Source of the DNA: Betaproteobacteria bacterium
GTDB lineage: Bacteria; Pseudomonadota; Gammaproteobacteria; Burkholderiales; SG8-39
DNA: 5,696 bases
Direction: 5' to 3'
Assembly (NCBI GenBank): GCA_005882235.1
Contig: VBCT01000139.1
Span: 1 to 5,696, forward strand
Both the position numbers and the translations under genes were made by a program. Every line of letters begins with the position of its first letter. Position 1 is the stretch's first letter. Under the pieces are notes generated by a model. It did no database searches and was not told the DNA's origin. It saw nothing but the letters and a program-made list of their open reading frames with translations. This document shows, in pieces, positions 1 to 5,696 of this stretch.

Positions 1-921
<921 letters not shown>

Positions 922-926
922 CTTTG

Positions 927-930
927 CTCC
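927..930 (-). promoter_or_regulatory. Ribosome binding site of atpA
   Basis: GGAG on the minus strand, five bases (CAAAG) before the ATG at 921. It fixes the atpA start. It lies only about ten bases downstream, in the mRNA, of the base of the large palindrome at 940-1016, so folding of that element could affect ribosome access. That effect is inferred. Confidence 0.8.
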
Positions 931-939
931 TATTGCCTT

Positions 940-1016
940 GTCATTCTGAGCGCAGCGAAGAATCTGCTGTTGCTCTGTTTTTCAAAAAGCAGATCCTTCG
1001 CTTCGCTCAGGATGAC
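940..1016. repeat. REP-like long imperfect palindrome between atpH and atpA
   Basis: Two 29-base arms, 940-968 and 988-1016, are inverted copies matching at 26 of 29 positions, with a 19-base centre. The left arm begins GTCATTCTGAG and the right arm ends CTCAGGATGAC. In the atp mRNA one of the three mismatches (961/995) becomes a G-U pair, so the folded stem would have 26 Watson-Crick pairs, one wobble and two mismatches. From memory, GTCATTCTGAGCGAAGCGAAG-type palindromes occur in many copies in assorted bacterial genomes, and their six-frame translations (HSERSEES, LSAAKNL, FASLRMT) appear as spurious peptides; I could not check this. It explains nearly all of the atpH-atpA gap. There is no U-tract after the stem on the minus strand, so it does not look like a simple terminator. 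Confidence 0.8.
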
Positions 1017-1044
1017 GAATGTCATTCCTCGAATTCATTCGTCA
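1013..1044. repeat. Short inverted repeat overlapping the atpH stop codon
   Basis: TGACGAATG (1013-1021) and CATTCGTCA (1036-1044) are perfect 9-base inverted copies separated by 14 bases. The right copy includes the atpH stop codon (1042-1044). The left copy overlaps the end of the large palindrome at 940-1016 by four bases, so the two hairpins would compete in the mRNA. It may be a part of the repeat element or a relic of how it was inserted. Confidence 0.5.
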
Positions 1045-1578
1045 CGCTTTCAGCGACGCGGCCATCTCTTCGAGCTTGCCGCGCACCGAACCATCGATCA
1101 CTTCGTCGCCGGCGGTGATGCGCACGCCGCCGATCAGCTCCTTGTCCACGGCGACGCGCGGCTGGACCCTGCGCTTCAGGCGCCGCGAGATGTCCGCGAC
1201 GAGGCCGTTGATCTGCGCGTTGTCGAGCGGAAAAGCGGTGCGGATCTCCGCTTCGACCACGCCTTCGAGCTCGTTCTTCAGCTCGATGAACTGCTCGTGG
1301 ATCTGCGGAAGCAGCGTGAGACGGTCGTTCGCGATGAGCACGCGGACGAAGTTGCGCGCGTCGGCCGGAAAATCCTCCCTGCACAGCTCCATGAACAGGT
1401 CGTAGAGCGGCTTCGCGCCGAGATTGGGGTTGGAGATGCACGAGCGCATCTCCGGATGCGCCGCGACCCGTGCCATGATCGCGAGCCTCTCCAGCCACGG
1501 GGCGAAGGCGCCCGCCTTCTCCGCGAGGCCGAACACGGCTTCGGCGTAGGGCCGGGCGATGGTGGCGGCTTCGGCCAC
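1042..1578 (-). CDS. atpH: ATP synthase F1 subunit delta (OSCP homologue)
   Basis: Delta subunit, 178 residues (usual size 175-180). It sits on top of the alpha3-beta3 head and joins it to the b-subunit peripheral stalk. The N-terminus (AEAATIARPYAEAVFGLA) is the helical domain that contacts alpha, and residues 149-169 (LIGGVRITAGDEVIDGSVRGKL) are the family's C-terminal signature. The start is GTG at 1576-1578, two bases after the atpF stop, with a purine-rich GGGAAA about nine bases upstream inside the atpF end. The rarer GTG and the closeness to atpF suggest translational coupling. The stop is TGA at 1042-1044, inside a small inverted repeat. The reading frame is intact. Confidence 0.96.
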   Translation of the reverse strand: MAEAATIARPYAEAVFGLAEKAGAFAPWLERLAIMARVAAHPEMRSCISNPNLGAKPLYDLFMELCREDFPADARNFVRVLIANDRLTLLPQIHEQFIELKNELEGVVEAEIRTAFPLDNAQINGLVADISRRLKRRVQPRVAVDKELIGGVRITAGDEVIDGSVRGKLEEMAASLKA

Positions 1579-1580
1579 GG

Positions 1581-2051
1581 TCAGATTTCCCGCTTGAGCT
1601 GGCCGAGCAGCTCGGCGTGCGTCTCGGAGTTGATCTCGCGGCGCAGGATCTTCTCCGCGCCGGCGACGGCGAGCGCGGCGACCTGCTCCCTGAGCGCTTC
1701 CCTCGCGCGCGCGACCTGCTGGTCGATGTCGGCCTTGGCCGCGGCGAGGATGCGATCGGCCTCGGCCCTGGCGGCGGCCTTCGCCTCGTCGAGCATCTGC
1801 GCGTCGCGCTTTTCCGCCGAACCGATGATCTCGCCGACGCGCTCGCGCGCCTCGGCGAGCTCCTCGTGCGCGCGCTTGCCCGCAGCCTCCAGGTCCCGCC
1901 TGCCCTGCTCGCCCGCGGCGAGGCCGTCGGCGATCTGCTTCTGGCGCCGCTCGATCGCACGCATCAGCGGCGGCCAGATGAATTTGACCGTGAACCAGAT
2001 GAAAAGCGCGAAGGCGAGGGCCTGCGCGATCAGGGTGAAGTTGAGGTTCAT
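1581..2051 (-). CDS. atpF: ATP synthase Fo subunit b
   Basis: Subunit b, 156 residues, the same length as the E. coli protein. It has one N-terminal membrane helix (about residues 5-26, FTLIAQALAFALFIWFTVKF) followed by a long charged Ala/Glu/Arg helix (about 30-140). That helix forms the dimeric peripheral stalk and reaches delta. The chosen start is ATG at 2049-2051, which shares ATGA with the atpE stop codon. The frame is open further upstream, but that part lies over atpE and reads as non-family sequence. No clear Shine-Dalgarno sequence stands at normal distance (only GGG touching the ATG), so its translation probably depends on ribosomes finishing atpE. The stop TGA (1581-1583) lies two bases before atpH. 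Confidence 0.97.
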   Translation of the reverse strand: MNLNFTLIAQALAFALFIWFTVKFIWPPLMRAIERRQKQIADGLAAGEQGRRDLEAAGKRAHEELAEARERVGEIIGSAEKRDAQMLDEAKAAARAEADRILAAAKADIDQQVARAREALREQVAALAVAGAEKILRREINSETHAELLGQLKREI

Positions 2052-2320
2052 CCCAGCGCGCCGAGCAGCGGGTTGGCGAACGCGAAGAACATGCCGATCC
2101 CGAGCCCGATGATGAACGAGGCGTCGATCAGGCCGAGCAGCAGGAACACCTTGGCCTGCAGCGCCGGGATCATTTCCGGCTGGCGCGCCGCGCCCTCGAG
2201 GAAGCGGCTGCACATGATGCCCACGCCGACGCAGGCGCCCAGCGCGCCCAGCCCGACCATAAGGCCGATGCCCACGCCGGTATAGGCCTGGACCAGGGCG
2301 ACGAGTTGGAGTTTTTCCAT
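2048..2320 (-). CDS. atpE: ATP synthase Fo subunit c (rotor ring)
   Basis: Subunit c, 90 residues, the proteolipid that forms the proton-driven rotor ring. There are two membrane helices: a glycine-rich first one (GLMVGLGALGACVGVGIM, about residues 19-36) and a second one (about 57-83) carrying the proton-binding carboxylate Asp66 in GLIDASF, equivalent to E. coli Asp61. The cytoplasmic loop has the conserved ARQP (45-48) that touches gamma/epsilon. An Asp, with no obvious Gln/Glu/Ser sodium-site pattern, points to proton rather than sodium coupling (inference). It has its own good ribosome binding site, AAAGGGAA about six bases before the ATG at 2318-2320, fitting its high copy number per complex. 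Its stop overlaps the atpF start. Confidence 0.98.
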   Translation of the reverse strand: MEKLQLVALVQAYTGVGIGLMVGLGALGACVGVGIMCSRFLEGAARQPEMIPALQAKVFLLLGLIDASFIIGLGIGMFFAFANPLLGALG

Positions 2321-2349
2321 TGTGGTTCCCTTTCTGGAACGTCAGTTGG

Positions 2350-3153
2350 TCAGTGGCTTTCGTGCGCCATCGAAATGTAGACGACGGTCAGCATCATGAA
2401 AATGTACGCCTGCAGCGCGACGATCAGGATGTGGAAGACGGCCCAGATCAGGCCGAGCGGCACGGCGAAGACGGTGCCGGCGAGACCGGCCCCGGCCATC
2501 ATCCACAGGAGCAGAAAGATGATCTCGCCCGCGTACATGTTGCCGAAGAGCCGCAGCGAGTGCGACAGGGGCTTGGAGATGTACTCGACCAGGTTGAACA
2601 GGAGATTCGGCAGCCACAGCAGCACGTTCGAACCGAAGGGCGTGCAGAACAGCTCGTGGATCCAGCCGCCCAGGCCCTTCACCGCGATCGAGAAGTAGAT
2701 CATCAGAAGCCATACCGAAAGGGCCAGGGCAAAAGTCGTGTTGACGTCGGCGGTGGGAACGGCGCGGAATCCGTGCGGCGCGAACAAATGCGTAAACCAC
2801 GCCAGGACGTCCGCCGGCAGGAAATCCATCGCGTTCATCAGCAGCACCCACAAGCCCACGGTGAGCGCCGTGGGCGCGATGAACTTGCGGTCGCCGTGGA
2901 AGATGTCCTTCGCCTGGTTGTCGACGAATTCGAAGAGGATCTCGACGAAAGCCTGGCGCTTGTTCGGCACGCCCGAAGTCGCCCCGCGCACCACCCACCA
3001 GAGGAAACCGAGGCTGAAGACGCCGAGCAGAGCGGCGGTCACCAGCGAATCCACATTCAGCGTCCAGAACGAGCCCTCGCCCACCGGGTGCTGGAGGAAC
3101 GTGAGGTGATGGCCGATGTAGGAGCTCGGCGTCAGTTCATGCTCGGCGGCCAT
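2350..3153 (-). CDS. atpB: ATP synthase Fo subunit a (proton channel)
   Basis: Subunit a, 267 residues, an integral membrane protein providing the two proton half-channels beside the c ring. The C-terminal half contains LRLFGNMYAGE, with the essential arginine at residue 201 (E. coli Arg210) and Glu210 (E. coli Glu219). It is followed by FHILIVALQAYIFMMLTVVY with His241 and Gln248 matching E. coli His245 and Gln252. About five to six hydrophobic segments are visible. The chosen start is ATG at 3151-3153 (MAAEHELTPSSYIGHHLTFL), a normal family N-terminus. The frame stays open upstream to 3276 but that part overlaps atpI and has no family character. The binding site is weak (AGAG, ten bases away), 14 nt after the atpI stop. 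It lies 29 nt ahead of atpE. Confidence 0.97.
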   Translation of the reverse strand: MAAEHELTPSSYIGHHLTFLQHPVGEGSFWTLNVDSLVTAALLGVFSLGFLWWVVRGATSGVPNKRQAFVEILFEFVDNQAKDIFHGDRKFIAPTALTVGLWVLLMNAMDFLPADVLAWFTHLFAPHGFRAVPTADVNTTFALALSVWLLMIYFSIAVKGLGGWIHELFCTPFGSNVLLWLPNLLFNLVEYISKPLSHSLRLFGNMYAGEIIFLLLWMMAGAGLAGTVFAVPLGLIWAVFHILIVALQAYIFMMLTVVYISMAHESH

Positions 3154-3167
3154 TTGCGGGAAGCTCT

Positions 3168-3524
3168 TTACTTTTCGCGAACCAGTATTGCCATGGTGAA
3201 AATCAGGACCGTGGCGATGAACGTGCCGATCAGCCCGATCGCGACGACGTCCCTGTACGCCGTCAGCGCGAACCACAACAGGAGAACCATGAGCACCAGC
3301 TTGACGGCCTCGGCCCTCAAGGCGGTATACAGCGCCTCCCCTGCAGACTTCGATTTACCGCGTGCAGCCAATACTGCAAAAGCCAGGCCGGCGATGATTC
3401 CTATCGATCCGCCCAGTCCGGCGGAGATTGCGCCGTGTATTCCGGCGAGCCAGGCCGACAGCAGGATTGCGGCAGCGGTGCATAAAACCTGCAGCCCGAT
3501 TATCGGGCGGAACACTTGCCACAC
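3168..3524 (-). CDS. atpI: ATP synthase assembly protein I
   Basis: AtpI-type protein, 118 residues, with four predicted membrane helices (about 8-27, 31-53, 73-89 and 93-114) and the conserved stretch GEALYTALRAEAVKLVLM (62-79). Family members are accessory factors thought to help c-ring assembly or cation supply and are not part of the finished enzyme. The start is uncertain. I choose GTG at 3522-3524 because GGAG stands six bases upstream and because the promoter at 3552-3581 would start RNA near 3545. The alternative TTG at 3540-3542 would add six residues, but has no binding site and would lie almost at the RNA 5' end. An in-frame stop just upstream rules out longer forms. It is the first gene of the operon. 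A perfect palindrome (3494-3508) lies within its first codons. Confidence 0.9.
   Translation of the reverse strand: MWQVFRPIIGLQVLCTAAAILLSAWLAGIHGAISAGLGGSIGIIAGLAFAVLAARGKSKSAGEALYTALRAEAVKLVLMVLLLWFALTAYRDVVAIGLIGTFIATVLIFTMAILVREK
3494..3508. repeat. Perfect 7-1-7 palindrome in the early atpI coding region
   Basis: GCCCGAT, one central base, then ATCGGGC. It spans roughly codons 6-11 of atpI (Arg-Pro-Ile-Ile-Gly-Leu). In the mRNA it could form a short GC-rich hairpin about 15 bases after the start codon. It could equally be a chance result of codon choice in a GC-rich gene. Confidence 0.35.
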
Positions 3525-3530
3525 GCCCTG

Positions 3531-3534
3531 CTCC
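3531..3534 (-). promoter_or_regulatory. Ribosome binding site deciding the atpI start
   Basis: GGAG on the minus strand with a six-base spacer (CAGGGC) to GTG at 3524. No comparable site precedes the other possible start, TTG at 3542. Confidence 0.65.
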
Positions 3535-3551
3535 AGCTGCAAAACCGCAGA

Positions 3552-3581
3552 ATTTTAAAGGGAAAGCGACGATTGCGTCAA
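3552..3581 (-). promoter_or_regulatory. Sigma70-type promoter of the atp operon
   Basis: On the minus strand, a -35 box TTGACG (3576-3581, five of six matches to TTGACA) is followed after 18 bases by a -10 box TAAAAT (3552-3557, five of six matches to TATAAT). A 17-base spacing with TTAAAA is also possible. RNA would begin around 3545, giving a leader of about 20 nt before the GTG start of atpI. This is the best promoter-like sequence I see in the window, and it stands where an operon promoter is expected. Function is inferred from sequence only. Confidence 0.7.
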
Positions 3582-3600
3582 ACCGGAGCGCGTATAACGC

Positions 3601-3612
3601 TCGGAATTCCGA
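3601..3612. promoter_or_regulatory. Perfect 12-bp palindrome in the divergent intergenic region (possible operator)
   Basis: TCGGAATTCCGA is identical to its reverse complement. Next to it (3590-3600) is GCGTATAACGC, with 4-base inverted arms around three bases. Both lie upstream of the atp promoter, the 12-mer at about -57 to -68 from its inferred start, and about 100 bp before the plus-strand gene. The symmetry would suit a dimeric regulator, but I recognise no specific binding motif. Confidence 0.3.
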
Positions 3613-3704
3613 TGCGAATCCTCGCCCTTGGTCCAACCGGCGCAGCGGATCGAGCCACGGAGTGCAACATCGCTGAAGTATCATTTTGCCCGGCATCAAT
3701 CCGT

Positions 3705-3710
3705 GGAGGT
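3705..3710 (+). promoter_or_regulatory. Ribosome binding site of the exported duplicated-domain protein
   Basis: GGAGGT, a near-perfect Shine-Dalgarno sequence, lies six bases before the ATG at 3717. It decides the start of this gene, although the frame is open further left to 3516. Confidence 0.85.
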
Positions 3711-3716
3711 GGCCCC

Positions 3717-4658
3717 ATGAAGCGCTTTCTTCGCCACCGCAACGCTCTGTCCCTTCCCGCCCGTGTGCTGGCTCTGGTTCTCGTCGTCGCGGCGGCAGCC
3801 GCGCCTGCCGGGGCTCAAAGCACGACCTCTGCGACGCTGTACAGGCTGGAGGCGGGCTCCTCGTTCAGCCGCGGGTGCTACGGGCCGTGCCTGTGCCCGA
3901 TCTTCACGACGAAGGATATCCGGGGGACGTACACGCTGGCCCTCGATCATGTGGACCCGCTCTTCACGTGGTACCGGGTGGAGAAGGTGAACTGGGTGGT
4001 CGCGCTGGGCGGGGTGGACACCCGCGTCACGGGATCGGGGACGTACCGGGTCGGGGGCGAGGTGGCGCTGCAGCAGCAGATGAAGCTCACTCTCACGATC
4101 GGGGACGAGGGTGCGCAGACCTTCGACAGCGGCCTGGTAAGCGGAGGAGGTTCCTTCCCGGAGATCGACATCGCGATGTCGATGAACGGGATGTCCTGCT
4201 TTGACACGGTCATCGACATCCGCTCCAAGCCGGTGTCGACGCCGTACGCGCTCAGCGCCTCTACGTACGACGAGGGTTGCTTCGCGCCGTGCCTGTGCGC
4301 GATCCGCGAGTGGCCGGTCGCAGGCTCGGCCGAGCTCGTGCCGTTGCCCAACGCCGCGACACCGATCCGCGAGGAATTCGCCGTGGTGGATGTGGTGTGG
4401 GCCACGATTTCGACGAGTCCGCCGCCGGACCGGCAGTTCACGGGCTTCGGCACGTATCAGATCGTGCGGAAGGAGTCGACCAGCCAGCACCGCATGGTGC
4501 TGGACCTGACCGAGGCCAGCAGCGGGGCCGCATATCGGTTCGACAGCGGAGTGGTGGCAGGGGGCGGGGAGTTCCCGCGGATCGACATCGATATCGCGGT
4601 CAACGGCTTCGCCTGCTTCGACCGGGCGTTCTTCCTGCACGCTGCGCCGTCCCAGTGA
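3717..4658 (+). CDS. Secreted protein of unknown function with two tandem cysteine-motif domains
   Basis: I do not recognise a named family. The product has 313 residues. Residues 1-33 form a clear Sec signal peptide: basic MKRFLRHR, a hydrophobic run (17-29), and an AGA-QS signal peptidase I site after Ala33. No lipobox is seen, so the protein should be periplasmic or released. The mature part is two copies of one domain, about residues 40-170 and 177-308. Each starts with GC(Y/F)xPCLC (Cys54/58/60 and Cys188/192/194). Each continues with a G(S/F)GTY segment, then FDSG(L/V)VxGGGxFPxIDI and a late CFD cysteine (Cys161, Cys300). Many alternating hydrophobic residues suggest beta structure (inference). 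Four cysteines per repeat could form two disulfides or hold a metal; PCLC alone does not decide this. It is transcribed away from the atp operon and seems to stand alone. It ends 22 bp from a convergent gene with no visible terminator. Confidence 0.88.
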   Translation: MKRFLRHRNALSLPARVLALVLVVAAAAAPAGAQSTTSATLYRLEAGSSFSRGCYGPCLCPIFTTKDIRGTYTLALDHVDPLFTWYRVEKVNWVVALGGVDTRVTGSGTYRVGGEVALQQQMKLTLTIGDEGAQTFDSGLVSGGGSFPEIDIAMSMNGMSCFDTVIDIRSKPVSTPYALSASTYDEGCFAPCLCAIREWPVAGSAELVPLPNAATPIREEFAVVDVVWATISTSPPPDRQFTGFGTYQIVRKESTSQHRMVLDLTEASSGAAYRFDSGVVAGGGEFPRIDIDIAVNGFACFDRAFFLHAAPSQ

Positions 4659-4680
4659 CTCCTGGCGCCCTGTAGCGGCC

Positions 4681-5175
4681 CTAGATCGGGTAGACCAGCG
4701 AGTCGGGCGGAACGTCCGAATCGAGCACGCACAGCTTCTCCTTGAAATGGAGGCGCCTGCCCGCGATCGCGATGCGGTCGTCGTAGGTGCCTGAGACGAA
4801 GCGCTCGCTGCGCTTCCCGGGGAAGGCGCGCAGGATCTCGAAGTTCGCCTGCACGCGCAGCTCCTCGTCGGAGGCGGCCTGGAGGCGGAAGTTCGAGATG
4901 AGGTGGCGCTGCGTGTGCGGCTCGTAGTCCTCGGACTGGCCGATCGCGACGATGCGGTCGCGCATGGTCGTCCGCGTCGAGAGCGACACGAGATGCTCGT
5001 CCGGCCCCAGGCGCAGGTTGCGCCGCGTCGTGACGCGGTAGGTGCACGAATCCAGGAAGAACTCCGGCCACTGCTGCAGCCTGCCGCCGTCCAGGCATTC
5101 GGCGTAGCGCGCGTAGAACGCCTGGACGTCGAGCCGCAGCTCTGCGGTCAATACGGGTTTTTCCGTGACGGGCAT
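4681..5175 (-). CDS. Aromatic-ring-hydroxylating dioxygenase, small (beta) subunit
   Basis: A protein of 164 residues resembling small subunits of Rieske non-heme iron ring-hydroxylating dioxygenases (BenB, NagH, XylY type; SnoaL/NTF2-like cone fold). The small subunit has no cofactor; it packs with the catalytic alpha subunit in an alpha3-beta3 complex that hydroxylates aromatic acids or hydrocarbons. Matching landmarks are FYARYAECLDGGRLQQWPEFF (20-40), TYRVTTRRN (45-53), MRDRIVAI (71-78), RHLISNFRL (90-98) and the C-terminal RRLHFKEKLCVLDS (140-153). The start is ATG at 5173-5175 with GGAG five bases before it; a longer open frame to 5604 merely overlaps the preceding gene. It lies 56 nt after the FAH-family gene on the same strand, probably in one operon. 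No alpha subunit, ferredoxin or reductase is in the window, so the substrate is unknown. The TAG stop is at 4681-4683. Confidence 0.85.
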   Translation of the reverse strand: MPVTEKPVLTAELRLDVQAFYARYAECLDGGRLQQWPEFFLDSCTYRVTTRRNLRLGPDEHLVSLSTRTTMRDRIVAIGQSEDYEPHTQRHLISNFRLQAASDEELRVQANFEILRAFPGKRSERFVSGTYDDRIAIAGRRLHFKEKLCVLDSDVPPDSLVYPI

Positions 5176-5231
5176 GGGCTCTCCGATTGTCTCGATGTGA
5201 GCGATTGCCGGGCGATCGGCCACGGGTCGAT

Positions 5232-5696
5232 TCAGGCGTAAGCGGGCGCAATGCGGATGTCGCTCCCGCCCACGCCTTCGACGTACGCGTGCAGCACGTC
5301 GCCGGGCTTCACCGGGGAGACACCCGCGGGCGTTCCGGTCATGATGATGTCCCCGGGATGCAGCGTGTACATGGCCGAGGCGAACTCGATCAGCCGTTCG
5401 ACGTTGTAGACGAGATATTTCGTATTCGAATTCTGCCGCAGCTCGCCGTTCACCATGATCGAGAGGTCGAGGTCGTTGGGATCGCCGATCTCGTCGGCGG
5501 TGACGAGCCAGGGCCCGAGCACGCTGTAGGTATCGATCGACTTCCTGAAGCACTGCAGCTCGGGCCCGCGCACGGTCATGTCCAGGCCGATCGAGTAGGC
5601 GCACACGTAGCCGAGCGCTTTTTCCTTCGGGATCTTGTTGCCGCGCCTGCCGATCACGAGCGCGAGCTCGACCTCGTGGTCATTGCGCCGGTCGGG
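5232..5696 (-). CDS. Fumarylacetoacetate hydrolase (FAH) family protein, C-terminal 154 residues (cut by right edge)
   Basis: C-terminal part of an FAH-superfamily enzyme. These divalent-metal-dependent proteins hydrolyse or isomerise acylpyruvate-type products of aromatic ring cleavage (fumarylpyruvate, acetylpyruvate, hydroxyheptadienedioate). The fragment starts with NDHEVELALVIG, carrying the two metal-binding glutamates (fragment residues 8 and 10). Then comes GLDMTVRG with the third ligand, Asp39, the RKSIDTYSVLGPWL segment, and the TGTPAGVSPVKPGD signature (120-133). The end is normal, with TGA at 5232-5234. Family members have about 200-290 residues; the long DTYSVLGPW...DPNDLDLSIMVNGE part suggests the longer type, so roughly 100-130 N-terminal residues are missing. 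It lies directly before the ring-hydroxylase beta gene and probably acts in the lower part of the same aromatic pathway. A gentisate route (fumarylpyruvate hydrolase) is one plausible reading, not shown by the sequence. Confidence 0.9.
   Translation of the reverse strand, partial: PDRRNDHEVELALVIGRRGNKIPKEKALGYVCAYSIGLDMTVRGPELQCFRKSIDTYSVLGPWLVTADEIGDPNDLDLSIMVNGELRQNSNTKYLVYNVERLIEFASAMYTLHPGDIIMTGTPAGVSPVKPGDVLHAYVEGVGGSDIRIAPAYA

Noticed and set aside
940..1016. Reading the palindrome as a rho-independent terminator after atpH.
   Set aside because: On the minus strand the stem is followed by AAGGCAATAGG and not by a U-tract, and atpA must be expressed with the rest of the operon. The run of T lies in the loop.
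2052..2213. An N-terminal extension of atpF by 54 residues.
   Set aside because: It lies entirely over atpE in another frame; the ATG at 2051 gives exactly the usual 156-residue subunit b.
3154..3276. An N-terminal extension of atpB by 41 residues.
   Set aside because: The extra part overlaps atpI, is rich in Arg/His and unlike subunit a; the ATG at 3153 gives a normal family N-terminus.
3656..3684. A possible plus-strand promoter for the secreted protein, with TATCAT at 3679-3684.
   Set aside because: The -10-like box is reasonable, but at the proper distance there is only CACGGA, a poor -35 match, so I do not claim it.
4659..4680. A possible bidirectional terminator in the 22-bp gap between the convergent genes.
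   Set aside because: I see only weak GC-rich self-complementarity and no T-runs.
5176..5604. A long N-terminal extension of the ring-hydroxylase beta subunit.
   Set aside because: It overlaps the FAH-family gene in another frame; the ATG at 5175 has a good binding site and gives a family-sized protein.

Overview
The window is GC-rich chromosomal DNA. It most likely comes from a betaproteobacterium, judged by the gene order of the ATP synthase operon and by the wording of its subunit a, c and alpha sequences. I could run no search, so this placement is from recognition only.

Positions 1-3581 hold the front part of an F1Fo-ATP synthase operon read right to left (minus strand), in the classical order atpI-atpB-atpE-atpF-atpH-atpA. 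The operon is headed by a good sigma70-type promoter at about 3552-3581. Genes are tightly packed: 14 nt between I and B, 29 nt between B and E, an ATGA overlap between E and F, and 2 nt between F and H. The exception is a 120-nt gap between atpH and atpA. That gap contains a long imperfect palindrome (940-1016) of the dispersed REP-like kind, placed just ahead of the atpA ribosome binding site. atpA runs off the left edge after 307 residues; atpG, atpD and atpC would be expected further left. The encoded parts are the membrane rotor and stator (a, c, b), the delta stalk subunit, the catalytic-head alpha subunit, and the assembly helper AtpI.

Positions 3582-3716 are a short divergent intergenic region with a perfect 12-bp palindrome. 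To its right, on the plus strand (3717-4658), is a secreted protein I cannot name. It has a signal peptide and two tandem copies of a domain of about 135 residues, each with a C-x3-C-x-C cluster plus one later cysteine.

Positions 4681-5696 carry two minus-strand catabolic genes. The first in transcription order is the C-terminal part of a fumarylacetoacetate hydrolase (FAH) family enzyme, cut by the right edge. It is followed by a complete small (beta) subunit of an aromatic-ring-hydroxylating dioxygenase. Together they suggest the end of an aromatic-compound degradation operon unrelated to the ATP synthase genes. No alpha subunit is inside the window.

Most of the window is ordinary housekeeping and catabolic sequence. 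The points worth a second look are the palindromic repeat inside the atp operon, the duplicated cysteine-motif exported protein, and the promoter and start arrangement of atpI. I found no RNA genes, CRISPR arrays, insertion sequences or complete mobile elements.
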